This document shows positions 17,786 through 27,480 of a stretch of DNA of 64,000 nucleotides, one piece after another. The position numbers and the translations under genes were made by a program. Numbering within the stretch: the stretch's first letter is position 1; the number at the start of each line of letters is the position of its first letter. The stretch is from Pseudomonas sp. S30 (GTDB lineage Bacteria > Pseudomonadota > Gammaproteobacteria > Pseudomonadales > Pseudomonadaceae): positions 186,001-250,000 of the forward strand of contig NZ_JACVTO010000004.1 in the NCBI RefSeq assembly GCF_016518545.1, written 5' to 3'. The notes under the pieces were generated by a model. That model was not told where the DNA came from. It was given only the letters and a program-made list of their open reading frames with translations, and ran no database searches.

Positions 17786-18022
17786 CGCGTTCTCCCTGCT
17801 TTGTTATTGATTTTCCATAGCATTCTGGAAATACGCTTGAGGGTCGAGGGATCCTGACATGCGTATTTACCCGGCACAATCGACAAATCTGCACGCCGTG
17901 CGTGCATTTTTGCGACAGGCGGGCAAGTGGTTGGACAACGAGCAGTGTAGATGGTTGGCAGGCCCACAGCGGCGTTGCACCGCCGTGGGGGAATCGACGC
18001 CAGAGATCAGGCAGCAGGGCGT

Positions 18023-19408
18023 CTAGTTACGGTCCGACCAGACCGTCTGCACGTTGCAGAACTCGCGCACGCCAAAGTGCGAGAGTTCGCGGCCGAACCC
18101 ACTCTTCTTCACACCACCGAAGGCCACGCGAGGGTCCGAGGCGCAGTAGCCGTTGATGAACACCGCGCCGGTATCGAGGGCATCGGTCATGCGCTCGGCC
18201 AAGGCCAGGTCGGCGGTGTAGAGGGTCGAGGCGAGGCCGAACTCGCTGTCGTTGGCCAATGCCACCGCGTGTTCGGCGTCGCGTGCCGCGATGATCGCAG
18301 CTACCGGGCCGAAGAGTTCCTGCTTGAAGGCGGTCATGTCCGGGGTCACATCGCCCAGCACGGTCGGCGCATAGAAGTTGGCCGTGCCCTCGATCTTGTG
18401 ACCGCCCAATAGTAGCGTGGCGCCTTCGGCCAGGCTCGCCTGGACCTGGCCGTCGAGCTCGTCGCGCAGGTCGAAACGGGCCATCGGGCCAATGTAGGTG
18501 GCGTCCTCCAGCGGGTTGCCCAGTTGCAGCGCGCGGGTCGCCTCCACGAACTTGTCGGTGAACGCCTGGACGATGCTGTCTTCGATGATGAAGCGCTTGG
18601 CTGCCGCGCACACCTGACCGGTATTCTGATAGCGACCGATCACCGCGGCCTTCACGGCCGCGTCCAGATCGGCGTCGGCCAGAACGATGAAGGGATCGGA
18701 GCCGCCGAGTTCGAGTACGCACTTCTTCAGCGCAGCCCCGGCCTGAGCGCCAATGGCCATCCCGGCGCGCACGCTGCCGGTGAGGGTGACGGCGGCGACC
18801 CGAGAGTCGTTGATGGCGCGGGTCACACCTTCGGGTGTGACGTTGATCACCTCGAATACGCCCGCTGGCAGCCCGGCCTGGTCGAACAGATCGGCCAGCA
18901 GGTAGGCGCTACCCATCACGTTCGGCGCGTGCTTGAGCACGTAGGTATTACCGGCGAGCAGCGCCGGCACTGCGCCACGCAGCACTTGCCAGATGGGGAA
19001 ATTCCACGGCATGACCGCCAGGATCGGACCGAGCGGGCGATACTCGATACGCGCCTTGGCCACTTGAGTGGGCTCCGGGGCGAGCATCGCCGGGCCGTGC
19101 TCGGCGTACCACTGGCACAGATTGACACATTTGCTCACCTCGCCACGGGCTTGGACGATCGGCTTGCCGATTTCACGGGCGATCATCTGCGCGAAGGTTT
19201 CATGACGGCTCTGCAGGGCCTCGGCCAGTGCCGACAGGTACTGGCTGCGCTGGGCGAGGGAAACCCGGCGCCATTGCTCGTATCCACCCTTGGCCCGTTG
19301 CAGCGCGGCGTCTAGTGCCGCTTCGGTTTCGTAGGGGTAGGCGGCGATCTGCTCGGCGGTGTAGGGGTCGATGGAAATGGCGTGGGTCAGAGGGCTGATC
19401 GAACTCAT
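18023..19408 (-). CDS. sad: NAD(P)-dependent succinate-semialdehyde dehydrogenase, Sad/YneI type
   Basis: A 461-residue aldehyde dehydrogenase. The active site shows LELGGSDPF with general-base Glu233 and NTGQVCAAAKRF with catalytic Cys267; PWNFP is also present. The C-terminal GVKKSGFGRELSHFG and the overall sequence closely follow E. coli Sad (YneI), which oxidises succinate semialdehyde to succinate in putrescine/GABA use. The ATG at 19408 has GGAGGAACC upstream; an extended frame to 19507 is rejected. It is divergent from ptrR at 19522, the same partner as in E. coli, which supports the call. Confidence 0.92.
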   Translation of the reverse strand: MSSISPLTHAISIDPYTAEQIAAYPYETEAALDAALQRAKGGYEQWRRVSLAQRSQYLSALAEALQSRHETFAQMIAREIGKPIVQARGEVSKCVNLCQWYAEHGPAMLAPEPTQVAKARIEYRPLGPILAVMPWNFPIWQVLRGAVPALLAGNTYVLKHAPNVMGSAYLLADLFDQAGLPAGVFEVINVTPEGVTRAINDSRVAAVTLTGSVRAGMAIGAQAGAALKKCVLELGGSDPFIVLADADLDAAVKAAVIGRYQNTGQVCAAAKRFIIEDSIVQAFTDKFVEATRALQLGNPLEDATYIGPMARFDLRDELDGQVQASLAEGATLLLGGHKIEGTANFYAPTVLGDVTPDMTAFKQELFGPVAAIIAARDAEHAVALANDSEFGLASTLYTADLALAERMTDALDTGAVFINGYCASDPRVAFGGVKKSGFGRELSHFGVREFCNVQTVWSDRN

Positions 19409-19521
19409 GACGGTTCCTCCAGGGATGGACGGTGGCGTTTTGCGTGAGGCTAGACTAAAGGTGCACCGCTTTAATGAAAACTGAATAATAATGAGCGAAA
19501 CGTTCACGAATGGAGAAAGGC

Positions 19522-20406
19522 ATGGATCTGGTCCAGCTGGAGATGTTCAAGGCCGTCGCAGAGCACGGCAGCATCAGCGCGGCGGCACAGCAGATCCACC
19601 GTGTGCCTTCGAACCTCACCACGCGAATCAAGCAGCTCGAGGAAGACCTGGGTGTCGAGTTGTTCATCCGCGAGAAGAGCCGCTTACGGCTGTCCCCGGC
19701 AGGCTGGAATTTCCTGGAATACACGCGGCGCATCCTCGACCTGGTGCAGGAAGCACGCGCCACGGTGGCCGGCGAAGATCCTCAGGGCACCTTCGCCCTG
19801 GGCTCACTGGAGAGTACGGCGGCGGTGCGCATTCCGGCACTGCTGGCCGCCTACAACCAGCGTTACCCCAAGGTGGACCTGGACCTGTCCACCGGGCCTT
19901 CGGGGACCATGCTCGAAGGGGTGCTGTCCGGGCGTCTGGTGGCGGCGTTCGTCGATGGACCAGTGCTGCACCCGACCCTCGAGGGCGTCGCGGTGTTCGA
20001 AGAGGAGATGGTGGTGATCGCCCCGCTGAATCACGCCCCGGTCAGCCGGGCTCAGGATGTGAACGGGGAGGGCATCTACGCGTTTCGCGCCAACTGTTCC
20101 TATCGTCATCATTTCGAGAACTGGTTCGTCCAGGACCAGGCGGTGCCCGGCAAGATCCACGAGATGGAGTCTTACCACGGCATGCTCGCCTGCGTCAGCG
20201 CCGGTGCCGGATTGGCGCTGATGCCACGCAGCATGCTCGACAGCATGCCAGGCGCCAGTACCGTCAGCGTGTGGCCGCTGTGCGAGGATTTTCGTTACCT
20301 CAGAACCTGGCTGGTGTGGCGCCGCGGCACGGTTTCACGCAGCTTGAGCATGTTCATCCGCTTGCTTCAGGAGCAGACCGGGCAGTCAGAAATGAGCGAT
20401 AACTGA
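19522..20406 (+). CDS. ptrR: LysR-family regulator PtrR (YneJ) of the sad gene
   Basis: A 294-residue LysR regulator with the winged helix-turn-helix at about residues 3-60 ([33 protein letters not shown]) and an effector domain after residue 90. Stretches such as [23 protein letters not shown] and [13 protein letters not shown] match E. coli PtrR, the putrescine-utilisation regulator next to sad. ATG 19522 has GGAG upstream and is chosen over 19510. The 113-base divergent gap with sad (19409-19521) should hold the operator; an AT-rich segment is visible around 19470-19500. Confidence 0.9.
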   Translation: MDLVQLEMFKAVAEHGSISAAAQQIHRVPSNLTTRIKQLEEDLGVELFIREKSRLRLSPAGWNFLEYTRRILDLVQEARATVAGEDPQGTFALGSLESTAAVRIPALLAAYNQRYPKVDLDLSTGPSGTMLEGVLSGRLVAAFVDGPVLHPTLEGVAVFEEEMVVIAPLNHAPVSRAQDVNGEGIYAFRANCSYRHHFENWFVQDQAVPGKIHEMESYHGMLACVSAGAGLALMPRSMLDSMPGASTVSVWPLCEDFRYLRTWLVWRRGTVSRSLSMFIRLLQEQTGQSEMSDN

Positions 20407-20502
20407 GCAGATAGATGTCTTGCTAACATTTTTTTCACGCATTCATGACAAATGCCTTTCCTATTGGCAGATGTCTGATGATAATCCCGAGCGTATACGG
20501 CG

Positions 20503-20530
20503 TGTGCCCAGATGGGATGTGATGGGCACA
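20503..20530. terminator. Inverted repeat after ptrR
   Basis: Perfect 8-bp inverted repeat TGTGCCCA/TGGGCACA (20503-20510 and 20523-20530) in the 209-base gap between ptrR and pagL. It may end ptrR transcription or lie in the pagL leader. No strong T-run follows, so the role is uncertain. The gap also has an AT-rich stretch at 20425-20470 suited to a promoter. Confidence 0.35.
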
Positions 20531-20615
20531 GGCACATAAAAGGGGTAGGACCCCATTGCCGCAGGCCGCCTGCCATCGACTGCCTGTCCGTGAAGTCCAT
20601 CTGGAGTAGTCATTG

Positions 20616-21137
20616 ATGAAGATCCGTCTCGCCGCCTCGCTCGCCGTGGCAATGCTGGCCTTGGCCGGCACCAACCTGGCTCAGGCCGCTCAGGTCTCGG
20701 GCGCCGTCGGCGTCACCAGCCAGGGCGACATGACCTACCGCCTGGGCATGTCCTTCGACTGGGACAAGAAGTGGCTGCAGAGCAGCGTCGGCCACGTCAG
20801 CGGTTACTGGGACGCCGGATACACCTACTGGGAAGGTGGCGACTACAGCGGCGCCCACTCGCTTTCGTTCAGCCCGGTGTTCACCTACGAATTCGGCGAC
20901 TCGGGCTACGTGCCGTTCATCGAGGCGGGCATCGGTATCGCCGTGTTCTCCAAGACCGATGTGGGCGATCAGAAACTGGGTTCGGCCTTCAACTTCGAAG
21001 ACCGCATCGGCTTCGGCGTGAAGCTGCCAGGCCAGCAGAAGGTCGGCATCCGTGCCACCCACTACTCCAACGCCGGGATCAAGGAGCCGAACGACGGTAT
21101 CGAGTCGTACGCTCTGTTCTACAGCGCGGCATTCTAG
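20616..21137 (+). CDS. pagL: Lipid A 3-O-deacylase PagL
   Basis: A 173-residue outer-membrane beta-barrel enzyme that removes the acyl chain at position 3 of lipid A. A signal peptide of about 24 residues ends in AQA. The PagL active-site pattern is intact: His149, Ser151 and Asn152 in THYSNAG and Glu163 in NDGIES. Length and the C-terminal Phe (YSAAF) fit the family. Start ATG 20616 is preceded by GGAG. Single gene between ptrR and the convergent B12-type importer. In P. aeruginosa PagL alters lipopolysaccharide under envelope stress; regulation here is not evident. Confidence 0.93.
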   Translation: MKIRLAASLAVAMLALAGTNLAQAAQVSGAVGVTSQGDMTYRLGMSFDWDKKWLQSSVGHVSGYWDAGYTYWEGGDYSGAHSLSFSPVFTYEFGDSGYVPFIEAGIGIAVFSKTDVGDQKLGSAFNFEDRIGFGVKLPGQQKVGIRATHYSNAGIKEPNDGIESYALFYSAAF

Positions 21138-21139
21138 TA

Positions 21140-21169
21140 CCGCCGCGGGACGATGCATCGCCGCGGCGG
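21140..21169. terminator. Inverted repeat between pagL and the importer permease
   Basis: Perfect 9-bp stem CCGCCGCGG/CCGCGGCGG (21140-21148 and 21161-21169); the loop itself contains the palindrome CGATGCATCG. It starts 2 bases after the pagL stop between convergent genes, so it is a likely two-way terminator despite lacking a T-run. Confidence 0.45.
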
Positions 21170-21190
21170 CGGTGCATCAGGCGCGGCAGC

Positions 21191-22216
21191 TCAGGCCTTG
21201 CGCCGCAGCAGCACGATGAAGAACAGGCCGCCCAGCGCCGCCGTGGCGATACCGATGGGCAGGTCCTGTGGGGCGATCAGCGTTCGTGCACCCACATCCA
21301 CCCAGACCATGAACAGCGCGCCTGACAAGGCGCAGACTGGCAGCAGCCGACGGTGTTCGGCCCCCACCAGACGCCGCGCCATGTGCGGCACCATCAGGCC
21401 GACGAACCCTATGGCGCCGGATAGCGAGACCAGCACGCCGGTCAGCAGCGCCGTGGCGACGAAGACCCTGGCCCTGACCGCCCTGGGCTCGAAACCCAGG
21501 CTCACCGCAGTCTGTTCGCCACTCATCAAGGCATTGAGTGCACGCGCCTGACTCATCAACAGGACCAAGCCTGCCAGCACGCACAGTACCGGCAGCCACA
21601 GCAACGACCACTGCGCCAGGCCCAGGCCGCCGAGCATCCAGAACATGACCGAGGCTGCCGCGTGGGGATCCCCGGTATAAAGCAGCAGATTGGCCGCTGC
21701 CATGACCACGAACGAGACCGCGACGCCGGCCAGCAGCAGTCGGTCGCTTTCCAGTCGGCCGCCTCGGCTGGCCACGCCCAGTACCAGGAGCATGCTGCCC
21801 AGGGCGCCGATGAAGGCAGCCAGCGGTAGGCTGAAGGCACCTGCGAACGGGCCCAGGAACAGCACCACGGACACTGCACCGAATACCGCGCCGGCGCTCA
21901 CGCCCAGCAGGTGCGGATCGGCCAGCGGGTTACGCGTCACCGCCTGCAGTGCGGCGCCGACCAGTGCCAAGCCCATGCCGACCAGGGCCCCCAGCAGCAC
22001 CCGCGGTGCACGGATCTGCCAGACGATCTGCGCCTGGCCATGACTCCAGTCACCCGGCCCTCCCAGCCCCAGCTGCTGGCTCAGGATCCCCAGCACCTTG
22101 CCCAGCGCCACCTGGGCCGAACCAAAGCCCAGCGACAGCGCGCAGGACAGCGACAGCACGGCCACCAGCCCCACCATCAGGCAGCGATAACCTGCCTGAC
22201 TGCGCACGGGCATCAT
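21191..22216 (-). CDS. btuC: ABC transporter permease, BtuC/FecCD type
   Basis: A 341-residue permease with about ten membrane helices, of the BtuC/FecCD family. Typical motifs are RAPRVLLGALVGMGLALVGA (first half), TRNPLADPHLLGVSAGA, and GFVGLMVPHMARRLVG near the C-terminus. The ATG at 22216 overlaps the stop of the binding-protein gene, so it is the last gene of a three-gene unit under a cobalamin riboswitch. It would form the channel for cobalamin, cobinamide or a related ligand. The symbol reflects family and riboswitch context, not proven substrate. Confidence 0.85.
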   Translation of the reverse strand: MMPVRSQAGYRCLMVGLVAVLSLSCALSLGFGSAQVALGKVLGILSQQLGLGGPGDWSHGQAQIVWQIRAPRVLLGALVGMGLALVGAALQAVTRNPLADPHLLGVSAGAVFGAVSVVLFLGPFAGAFSLPLAAFIGALGSMLLVLGVASRGGRLESDRLLLAGVAVSFVVMAAANLLLYTGDPHAAASVMFWMLGGLGLAQWSLLWLPVLCVLAGLVLLMSQARALNALMSGEQTAVSLGFEPRAVRARVFVATALLTGVLVSLSGAIGFVGLMVPHMARRLVGAEHRRLLPVCALSGALFMVWVDVGARTLIAPQDLPIGIATAALGGLFFIVLLRRKA

Positions 22217-23181
22217 GGCTGCACCTGGCCGACCCGTTGCGGGTGCAGCGCCTTGGCCAGCGTTTCGATTGCAGCGGCGTTCTCCACCGACGGCGTGACC
22301 TGCAGGTACGACAGCACCACGAAGCGTCGCTCGCGGATCGCCTCGACGCTTTGCAGTGCCGGTTGGCGAAGCAGAAAATCACGTTTTTCCTGCCAGCGGG
22401 TCGGGCCGTAGTCGACGATGACGATCACCTCGGGGTCCCGCTCCACCACACTTTCCCAACTGACTTGCGTCCAGCTGGCAGCGACGTCGGCCATGATGTT
22501 GTCGCCTCCGGCCAGCCCGATCAGCACCTGCGGCATGCCAAGTCGCCCGGAAGTGGTCGGGCGGTCCTCGCCGCTGTCGTAGAGAAACACCCGAGGGCGC
22601 TGAGCGGCCTGGGCGGTGCGTTCGGCCACCCGCGCGATGCGCTCGCGCAGCTGGCCGATCAGCGCGGTGGCCCGATCGCGCACGTCGAAGATCCGCCCCA
22701 GGTTGTCCAGGTCGCGGTAGAGGTCTTCCAGGCTGGCTGTACGCTGGGGCATGATCCACGAGCAGGACTCGCTCAGCTCGTAGACGGGGATGCCGAAGGG
22801 GGCCAGGGTCTGGGGCGTGACCGGGCCGCCGACGCGCATCCCGTAGTTCCAGCCCGCGAAGAACAGATCGGCATCCACCTCCACCAGGTTTTCGACCGAG
22901 GCGTAGCGCGCCGCCAGCTCTGGCAAGCCTTTCAAGGCTTCGCGCAGGCTCGGGTCCAGTGTCTTCCAGCCACTGATGCCGGTGTAGCCGACCATGTGGT
23001 CGCGCAAGCCCAGCGCCAGGAGCATGCCGGTCAGGTTGATGTCATGACTGACCGCGCGCCGGGGCGCGCGGTCGAAGGTCACGTCGCGCTCGCAACTGCG
23101 GACGGTGACCGGGTAGGAGGCTGCCTGCACAATCTGCGGCAGGGCGGTCGACAAGGCAAGACAGACGAGCAGCGCTTTCAT
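22213..23181 (-). CDS. btuF: ABC transporter substrate-binding protein, BtuF/FhuD-like
   Basis: A 322-residue periplasmic binding protein with a signal peptide of about 20 residues (MKALLVCLALSTALPQIVQA). The fold family is type III (BtuF/FhuD): VTVRSCERDVTFDRAPRR starts the first lobe and DYGPTRWQEKRDFL is in the second. The start ATG 23181 overlaps the ATPase stop (ATGA); a long frame reaching 23802 is a shadow over the ATPase gene. Compared with E. coli BtuF it is longer. With the upstream cobalamin riboswitch, a corrinoid ligand is the best guess. Confidence 0.83.
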   Translation of the reverse strand: MKALLVCLALSTALPQIVQAASYPVTVRSCERDVTFDRAPRRAVSHDINLTGMLLALGLRDHMVGYTGISGWKTLDPSLREALKGLPELAARYASVENLVEVDADLFFAGWNYGMRVGGPVTPQTLAPFGIPVYELSESCSWIMPQRTASLEDLYRDLDNLGRIFDVRDRATALIGQLRERIARVAERTAQAAQRPRVFLYDSGEDRPTTSGRLGMPQVLIGLAGGDNIMADVAASWTQVSWESVVERDPEVIVIVDYGPTRWQEKRDFLLRQPALQSVEAIRERRFVVLSYLQVTPSVENAAAIETLAKALHPQRVGQVQP

Positions 23182-23954
23182 GCGGGACTGATCCAGGTGA
23201 TGCGGGGGTGGCAGGCGCGCGGGTGGGTGTCGACCAGCGCATGAACGCCGAACACCTCGGCCAGTCGCTGTTCGGTGAGCACCTGCTCGGGCGTGCCGTG
23301 GGCGACTATTCGGCCGGCGTCGAGCACGTAGAGGCGATCGCAGAATGCCGCAGCCAGGTTCAGGTCGTGGAAGCTGGCCAGCAGGCTCAGGCCGGTGTCG
23401 CGCAACTGCTGCAGCAGAGCGAGCTGGAAGCGTGGGTCGAGATGGTTGGTCGGCTCGTCGAGCACCAGCAACCGTGGCTGCTGGACCAGGGCGCGGGCCA
23501 GCAGTACCCGCTGCTTCTCGCCGCCGGAGAGGCAGGTGAAGGCATCCTGGGCGCGGGTGAGCAGGTCCAGGCGCTCCAGGGTGAGGTCGATCAGGTCGGC
23601 ATCGCCGTGGGCGTCGAACCAGCCCAGGTGCGGCGTGCGACCCATGGCCACGACATCGCGTACGCTCAGGCCGAATTCTTCCGGAAATTCTTGCAGCATG
23701 ACCGCGATGCGCTGCGCGGCCCAGCGCGGCGTGTGCTGCCACAGGTCGTCGCCTTCGAGCAGCACCTGCCCGGTGTCCGGACGGTTGTAGCGATACGCGC
23801 AACGCAGCAGGCTGGTCTTGCCGCTGCCGTTGGGACCGATCAGGCCGACCGATTCGCCCGCGCCGACGTGCAGGTCGATGCCTTCGAGCAGGGGCCGGGA
23901 CAGGCCCTGGGGCGACCAGGACAGGCGGTGAAGGTGCAGGGTGGGGCAGGGCAT
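23178..23954 (-). CDS. btuD: ABC transporter ATP-binding protein, BtuD/FecE type
   Basis: A 258-residue ABC ATPase: Walker A GPNGSGKTS, Q-loop in MLQEFPEEF, signature LSGGEKQRV, Walker B LLVLDEPTNHLD and switch His in SFHDLN. It is the first gene after the cobalamin riboswitch and is followed by the binding protein and permease, each overlapping by 4 bases. No good ribosome-binding site precedes ATG 23954, which may suit control of translation by the riboswitch. It drives uptake through the adjacent permease. Confidence 0.88.
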   Translation of the reverse strand: MPCPTLHLHRLSWSPQGLSRPLLEGIDLHVGAGESVGLIGPNGSGKTSLLRCAYRYNRPDTGQVLLEGDDLWQHTPRWAAQRIAVMLQEFPEEFGLSVRDVVAMGRTPHLGWFDAHGDADLIDLTLERLDLLTRAQDAFTCLSGGEKQRVLLARALVQQPRLLVLDEPTNHLDPRFQLALLQQLRDTGLSLLASFHDLNLAAAFCDRLYVLDAGRIVAHGTPEQVLTEQRLAEVFGVHALVDTHPRACHPRITWISPA

Positions 23955-24073
23955 GCAGAAACCGACCGTCGCAGGGAATGAAACCCCGTGCTCGGGTGCG
24001 CGCTGGTGCCGCGCGCAGCTCGCTCGCGAAAACCGGCCAGCGCCCGCCCGCCGCGGGAGTTGCCTAGGGCTGT

Positions 24074-24250
24074 GTCAGGCCGGTCTCCGGGCTTGCGAGG
24101 GGCATGAGGCCTTCACCTTCCCATGCCGGGGCACAGTGGTGTGTCGAAGGGCTCGCTCGCCTACCGTTGCGGGGGCAGCGCCGGACTGCTCGAGGGAACG
24201 AGGCACCGGCTTCCCGTTTAATCCTCGACGCGGCGGTCGCGGACACCTGA
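24074..24250 (-). promoter_or_regulatory. Cobalamin (B12) riboswitch
   Basis: Read on the minus strand, the stretch contains the conserved pieces in order: AAACGGGAAGCCGGTGCC (24204-24221), CGGCGCTGCCCCCGCAAC followed by GGTAGGCGAG (about 24151-24183), CCACTGTGCCCCGGCATGGGAAGG (about 24115-24138) and the closing element GCCCGGAGACCGGCC (24079-24093). This is the classic cobalamin riboswitch layout. It lies 120 bases upstream of the BtuD-type ATPase gene and would reduce expression of the importer when adenosylcobalamin is abundant. A small hairpin (CCCG/CGGG) lies between it and the gene. Confidence 0.92.
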
Positions 24251-24554
24251 AACAAGGGGCGCATCTGAGCACTTTATGGCCTGGGGAGTCAATCGATGTT
24301 GGGCGTCGCGCCGTCGATGCACAGGGTCGGATGAGGGCGGGCGCGGGCATTCGATCCGCAGCGCGTGGGCCTGGGCGCCGCTCTCCTGAGGCTGAGCCTG
24401 CAACCCTTGCGCCAGACAGCTCGCTGGCCTCGACATCCGTCTGGCGGGACGGCCGCAACATGAGGATATTTCACTAATCGTTTCAGGATGTGTCCGGCAT
24501 ACTCGAATGGCCGAAGCGCACAACATCAAGAAGATTCACGCTGGAGAACCGTCT
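24251..24554. other. Divergent intergenic region between riboswitch and citrate symporter gene
   Basis: About 300 bases without a supportable gene. The left part should carry the promoter for the riboswitch transcript on the minus strand. The right part (about 24460-24550) should hold the promoter of the MHS symporter gene on the plus strand; TATTTCACTAATCG at 24467-24480 is the only AT-rich piece. Short frames here look like chance in GC-rich DNA. Confidence 0.5.
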
Positions 24555-25850
24555 ATGCCTGCTTCACCTAACGCCCCCCGGTCCAAGGCCGGTGCGGTGT
24601 TCCGCGTCACCTCGGGTAACTTCCTCGAACAATTCGACTTCTTCCTGTTCGGCTTCTATGCCACCCAGATCGCGGGCGCCTTCTTCCCGGCCTCCAGCGA
24701 ATTTGCCTCGTTGATGATGACCTTCGCCGTGTTCGGTGCGGGCTTTCTCATGCGCCCGTTGGGCGCCATCGTGCTGGGCGCGTACATCGACGATGTCGGC
24801 CGGCGCAAGGGGCTCATCGTCACCCTGTCGATCATGGCCAGCGGTACGCTGCTGATCGTACTGGTGCCGGGCTTCGCCACCATTGGCTATTGGGCGCCCG
24901 TGCTGGTGCTGATCGGCCGACTGCTCCAGGGCTTCTCGGCCGGCGCCGAGCTGGGAGGCGTCTCGGTGTATCTGGCTGAAATGGCCACCCCGGGCAAGAA
25001 AGGCTTCTATACCAGCTGGCAGTCCGGCAGTCAGCAGGTGGCGATCATCGTCGCCGCTGCACTGGGCTATGCCCTGAACCAGTCGCTGCAACCGCTGCAG
25101 ATCAGCGAGTGGGGCTGGCGCATTCCGTTCGCCGTGGCCTGCCTGATCATCCCGTTCATCTTCTTCCTGCGGCGCAACCTTCAGGAAACCGAGGCCTTCG
25201 AGCAGCGCACCCATCGTCCGACCATGAAGCAAGTGCTGGCCACGCTGGCGCAGAACTGGAGCACCGTGATCGCTGGCATGATGATGGTGGCGATGACCAC
25301 CAGCGCGTTCTACCTGATCACGGTCTACGCCCCCACCTTCGGCAAGAGCGTGCTCAACCTGAGTACCACCGATGCCTTGCTGGTCACGCTGCTGGTCGGG
25401 GTGTCGAACTTCATCTGGCTGCCCATCGGCGGCACCCTCAGCGACCGCATCGGCCGCAAGCCGATGTTGATCGCCATGACCACCTTGACCATCTTCACCG
25501 CTTATCCGGCGCTGTCGTACCTGGCCCAGGCGGCCAGTTTCGCGCACATGCTCGAAGTGCTGCTGTGGTTCTCGTTCCTGTACGCGATGTACAACGGCGC
25601 GATGATTCCGGCACTCACCGAAATCATGCCGGCCGAAGTGAAGGTGGCGGGGTTCTCCCTGGCCTACAGTCTGGCGACTGCGTTGTTCGGTGGCTTCACG
25701 CCGGCCATGTCGACCTGGTTGATCCACGAGACCGGCGACAAGGCCGCGCCGGCCTATTGGGTAAGTTTCGCTGCGGTGTGCGCGCTCGGTGCGACCCTGA
25801 TCCTGTATCGGCAGATGGCCGTACGGGCGCGGGCCACGGCGCAGCCCTGA
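24555..25850 (+). CDS. Citrate/tricarballylate-type proton symporter (MHS family MFS)
   Basis: A 431-residue major facilitator with twelve predicted helices. It opens with [20 protein letters not shown], the metabolite:H+ symporter signature, followed by [23 protein letters not shown] and [14 protein letters not shown]; the second-half repeat is [13 protein letters not shown]. The sequence best fits citrate-proton or tricarballylate symporters. ATG 24555 has GGAGAACC upstream and is preferred over the frame start at 24507. No tcu or citrate-metabolism genes are beside it, so the substrate rests on family alone. Confidence 0.83.
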   Translation: MPASPNAPRSKAGAVFRVTSGNFLEQFDFFLFGFYATQIAGAFFPASSEFASLMMTFAVFGAGFLMRPLGAIVLGAYIDDVGRRKGLIVTLSIMASGTLLIVLVPGFATIGYWAPVLVLIGRLLQGFSAGAELGGVSVYLAEMATPGKKGFYTSWQSGSQQVAIIVAAALGYALNQSLQPLQISEWGWRIPFAVACLIIPFIFFLRRNLQETEAFEQRTHRPTMKQVLATLAQNWSTVIAGMMMVAMTTSAFYLITVYAPTFGKSVLNLSTTDALLVTLLVGVSNFIWLPIGGTLSDRIGRKPMLIAMTTLTIFTAYPALSYLAQAASFAHMLEVLLWFSFLYAMYNGAMIPALTEIMPAEVKVAGFSLAYSLATALFGGFTPAMSTWLIHETGDKAAPAYWVSFAAVCALGATLILYRQMAVRARATAQP

Positions 25851-25855
25851 GTGTC

Positions 25856-25886
25856 GAGGCCCGCCCGCATGGGCGGTGCGGGCCTC
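25856..25886. terminator. Inverted repeat after the MHS symporter gene
   Basis: Perfect 9-bp arms GAGGCCCGC/GCGGGCCTC (25856-25864 and 25878-25886), with further pairing CCGCC/GGCGG in the loop, start 6 bases after the symporter stop. It is probably a terminator between convergent genes, but no T-run follows. Confidence 0.45.
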
Positions 25887-26001
25887 GGCCGATGCCCCGC
25901 GCGTGGGGCTGGAACCCGCAAACAAGAGGTCTTCGAGGCGGTCGATGACCTGACGCGTAGTCTGGGATTCAAGCCGTCCGTCGTGAAAGCCTGACCTGCC
26001 C

Positions 26002-27336
26002 CTACGGATGGTGGGGGAGCTGGCTGACGATCATCGGGTTAGAGGGCGCCGTACGGCACTGACCTTCCAGCAAGGGCCTGGCCACGGCCCGCAATCGTTG
26101 TTTTTCCTCTTCCAGAACGAGCGCCGTTTCGGCACGCTTGACCAGCAGGGCCGCGTGCAGTCGGCATTGCTCGCCGAACTGGGCGGGGGCGATGTCGGAC
26201 AAGCTGATCAGCGCCTTGACCATGCGCAGGTCGATTTCCAGCAATCCTGCCCCATCACGGGCGATCAAAGTGAAGAAGTCGTCGAACAGGTCGTTCACAT
26301 CCAGGCAGCGGACGTGTACGCGACGGCAGTCTTCGTCCAGCTCCTCGGCGGTCGGTTCCTGCGTCGCCCATTGTGTGAAACACCGAACGCCCCGTCCGAT
26401 CACATCGATGGCGGTGCCCGAATCGTTGGTCGCTGGCGACAAGGCCCGCGAAGCGACCTCCGCCAGCACGGACAGACCAAAGCGCGGATCCTGCTCGAAG
26501 GTGCGGCGCAGACCCAGGGTGAAGGCGTGGAGCAGCTCGCGGGAGAGTGTTTCGTCAGCCGTCCTGGTGTGGTCTTCCAGGACCACGCGTGCCAGAGGCG
26601 CTCCCAGGTGCACGAAGCTGCCCGGCAGCACCTCCAGGTAGATCATCGCCCGCTGTCGTTTGGCTACGACGGCCAGCGCGCTGACGTCGATGTGCTGCAC
26701 ATAGCCCGTGTCGCGGCTGAGGAATGTCATCGCGTGCTCAGGCAGCACGAAGTGCAGCGGGTAGGGTGCGCCACCCAGGCAGGGCCAGCGGGCACGTCGC
26801 GCCAGCGCGGTGAGGGTGGCGACCTCGACCCGGTCGATGGTCTCACCGACCCTGCCCAGCGTGGACAGGTGATCGATCCAGCGCAGCAAGGTGTAGACGA
26901 TCAGCACGATCATCACCAAGGTTACCGCGAACAACACTACCCGTCCCTGGGCACCGTAGGCACCGGTGCTTAGCGCGATGATGCCCACCAGACTGAACAG
27001 GAACGAGCCGATGAATGTGGCCAGTGCGTTCTGGGTGGTGGTGTCTTCCATCACCAAGGTGGTCGCCCTGGGGGTGGCGCTATTGCTGGCGGCGCCGTAG
27101 GCCGACACGATGGTGCTCAGGGAGAAGGTCGTCACCGCCAGCATGCTGGAAGCGATGATCCCGAGGATCTTGTCGACCGAGTCCGCGCCGATCCTGGCCG
27201 GGAGGGCAGGCGGGACGAAGTCGCGCAGGGCGATGGCCAGCAGGGCGGTGAGCACCCCGACCACGGAGAACAGTGTTGCGCGAAACCAGAGCCGCTTGGT
27301 CATCTGACCCAGGGCCCAGCGCCAGCGAGCGATCAT
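26002..27336 (-). CDS. DUF2254 family membrane protein
   Basis: A 444-residue protein with four clear membrane helices in the first 150 residues (for example LFSVVGVLTALLAIALRDFV and VVLFAVTLVMIVLIVYTLL) and a soluble C-terminal part. The segments MLAVTTFSLSTIVSAY and LASRALSPATNDSGTAIDV-like region (ASRALSPATNDSGTA) are hallmarks of DUF2254, an uncharacterised family of predicted membrane proteins. ATG 27336 has AGGTAG upstream. It stands alone; the 143 bases upstream hold no gene. Function unknown. Confidence 0.85.
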   Translation of the reverse strand: MIARWRWALGQMTKRLWFRATLFSVVGVLTALLAIALRDFVPPALPARIGADSVDKILGIIASSMLAVTTFSLSTIVSAYGAASNSATPRATTLVMEDTTTQNALATFIGSFLFSLVGIIALSTGAYGAQGRVVLFAVTLVMIVLIVYTLLRWIDHLSTLGRVGETIDRVEVATLTALARRARWPCLGGAPYPLHFVLPEHAMTFLSRDTGYVQHIDVSALAVVAKRQRAMIYLEVLPGSFVHLGAPLARVVLEDHTRTADETLSRELLHAFTLGLRRTFEQDPRFGLSVLAEVASRALSPATNDSGTAIDVIGRGVRCFTQWATQEPTAEELDEDCRRVHVRCLDVNDLFDDFFTLIARDGAGLLEIDLRMVKALISLSDIAPAQFGEQCRLHAALLVKRAETALVLEEEKQRLRAVARPLLEGQCRTAPSNPMIVSQLPHHP

Positions 27337-27480
27337 TCGGCTACCTGACCAGGGAGAGGGGAGCGCTAGGCCATCGAGCCCAGGCTATGCCCGATTGAGT
27401 GGTGAAGAGGGGGAAAAGTTTAGAATGCCTGTTCACACTCGACGCCAGCCCCGCTCGCCATCAGCCTGGCGTTGGACCGA

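Noticed and set aside
23182..23802. Upstream extension of the binding-protein frame across the ABC ATPase gene
   Set aside because: The signal peptide begins at 23181 and the ATPase has its own complete set of motifs.
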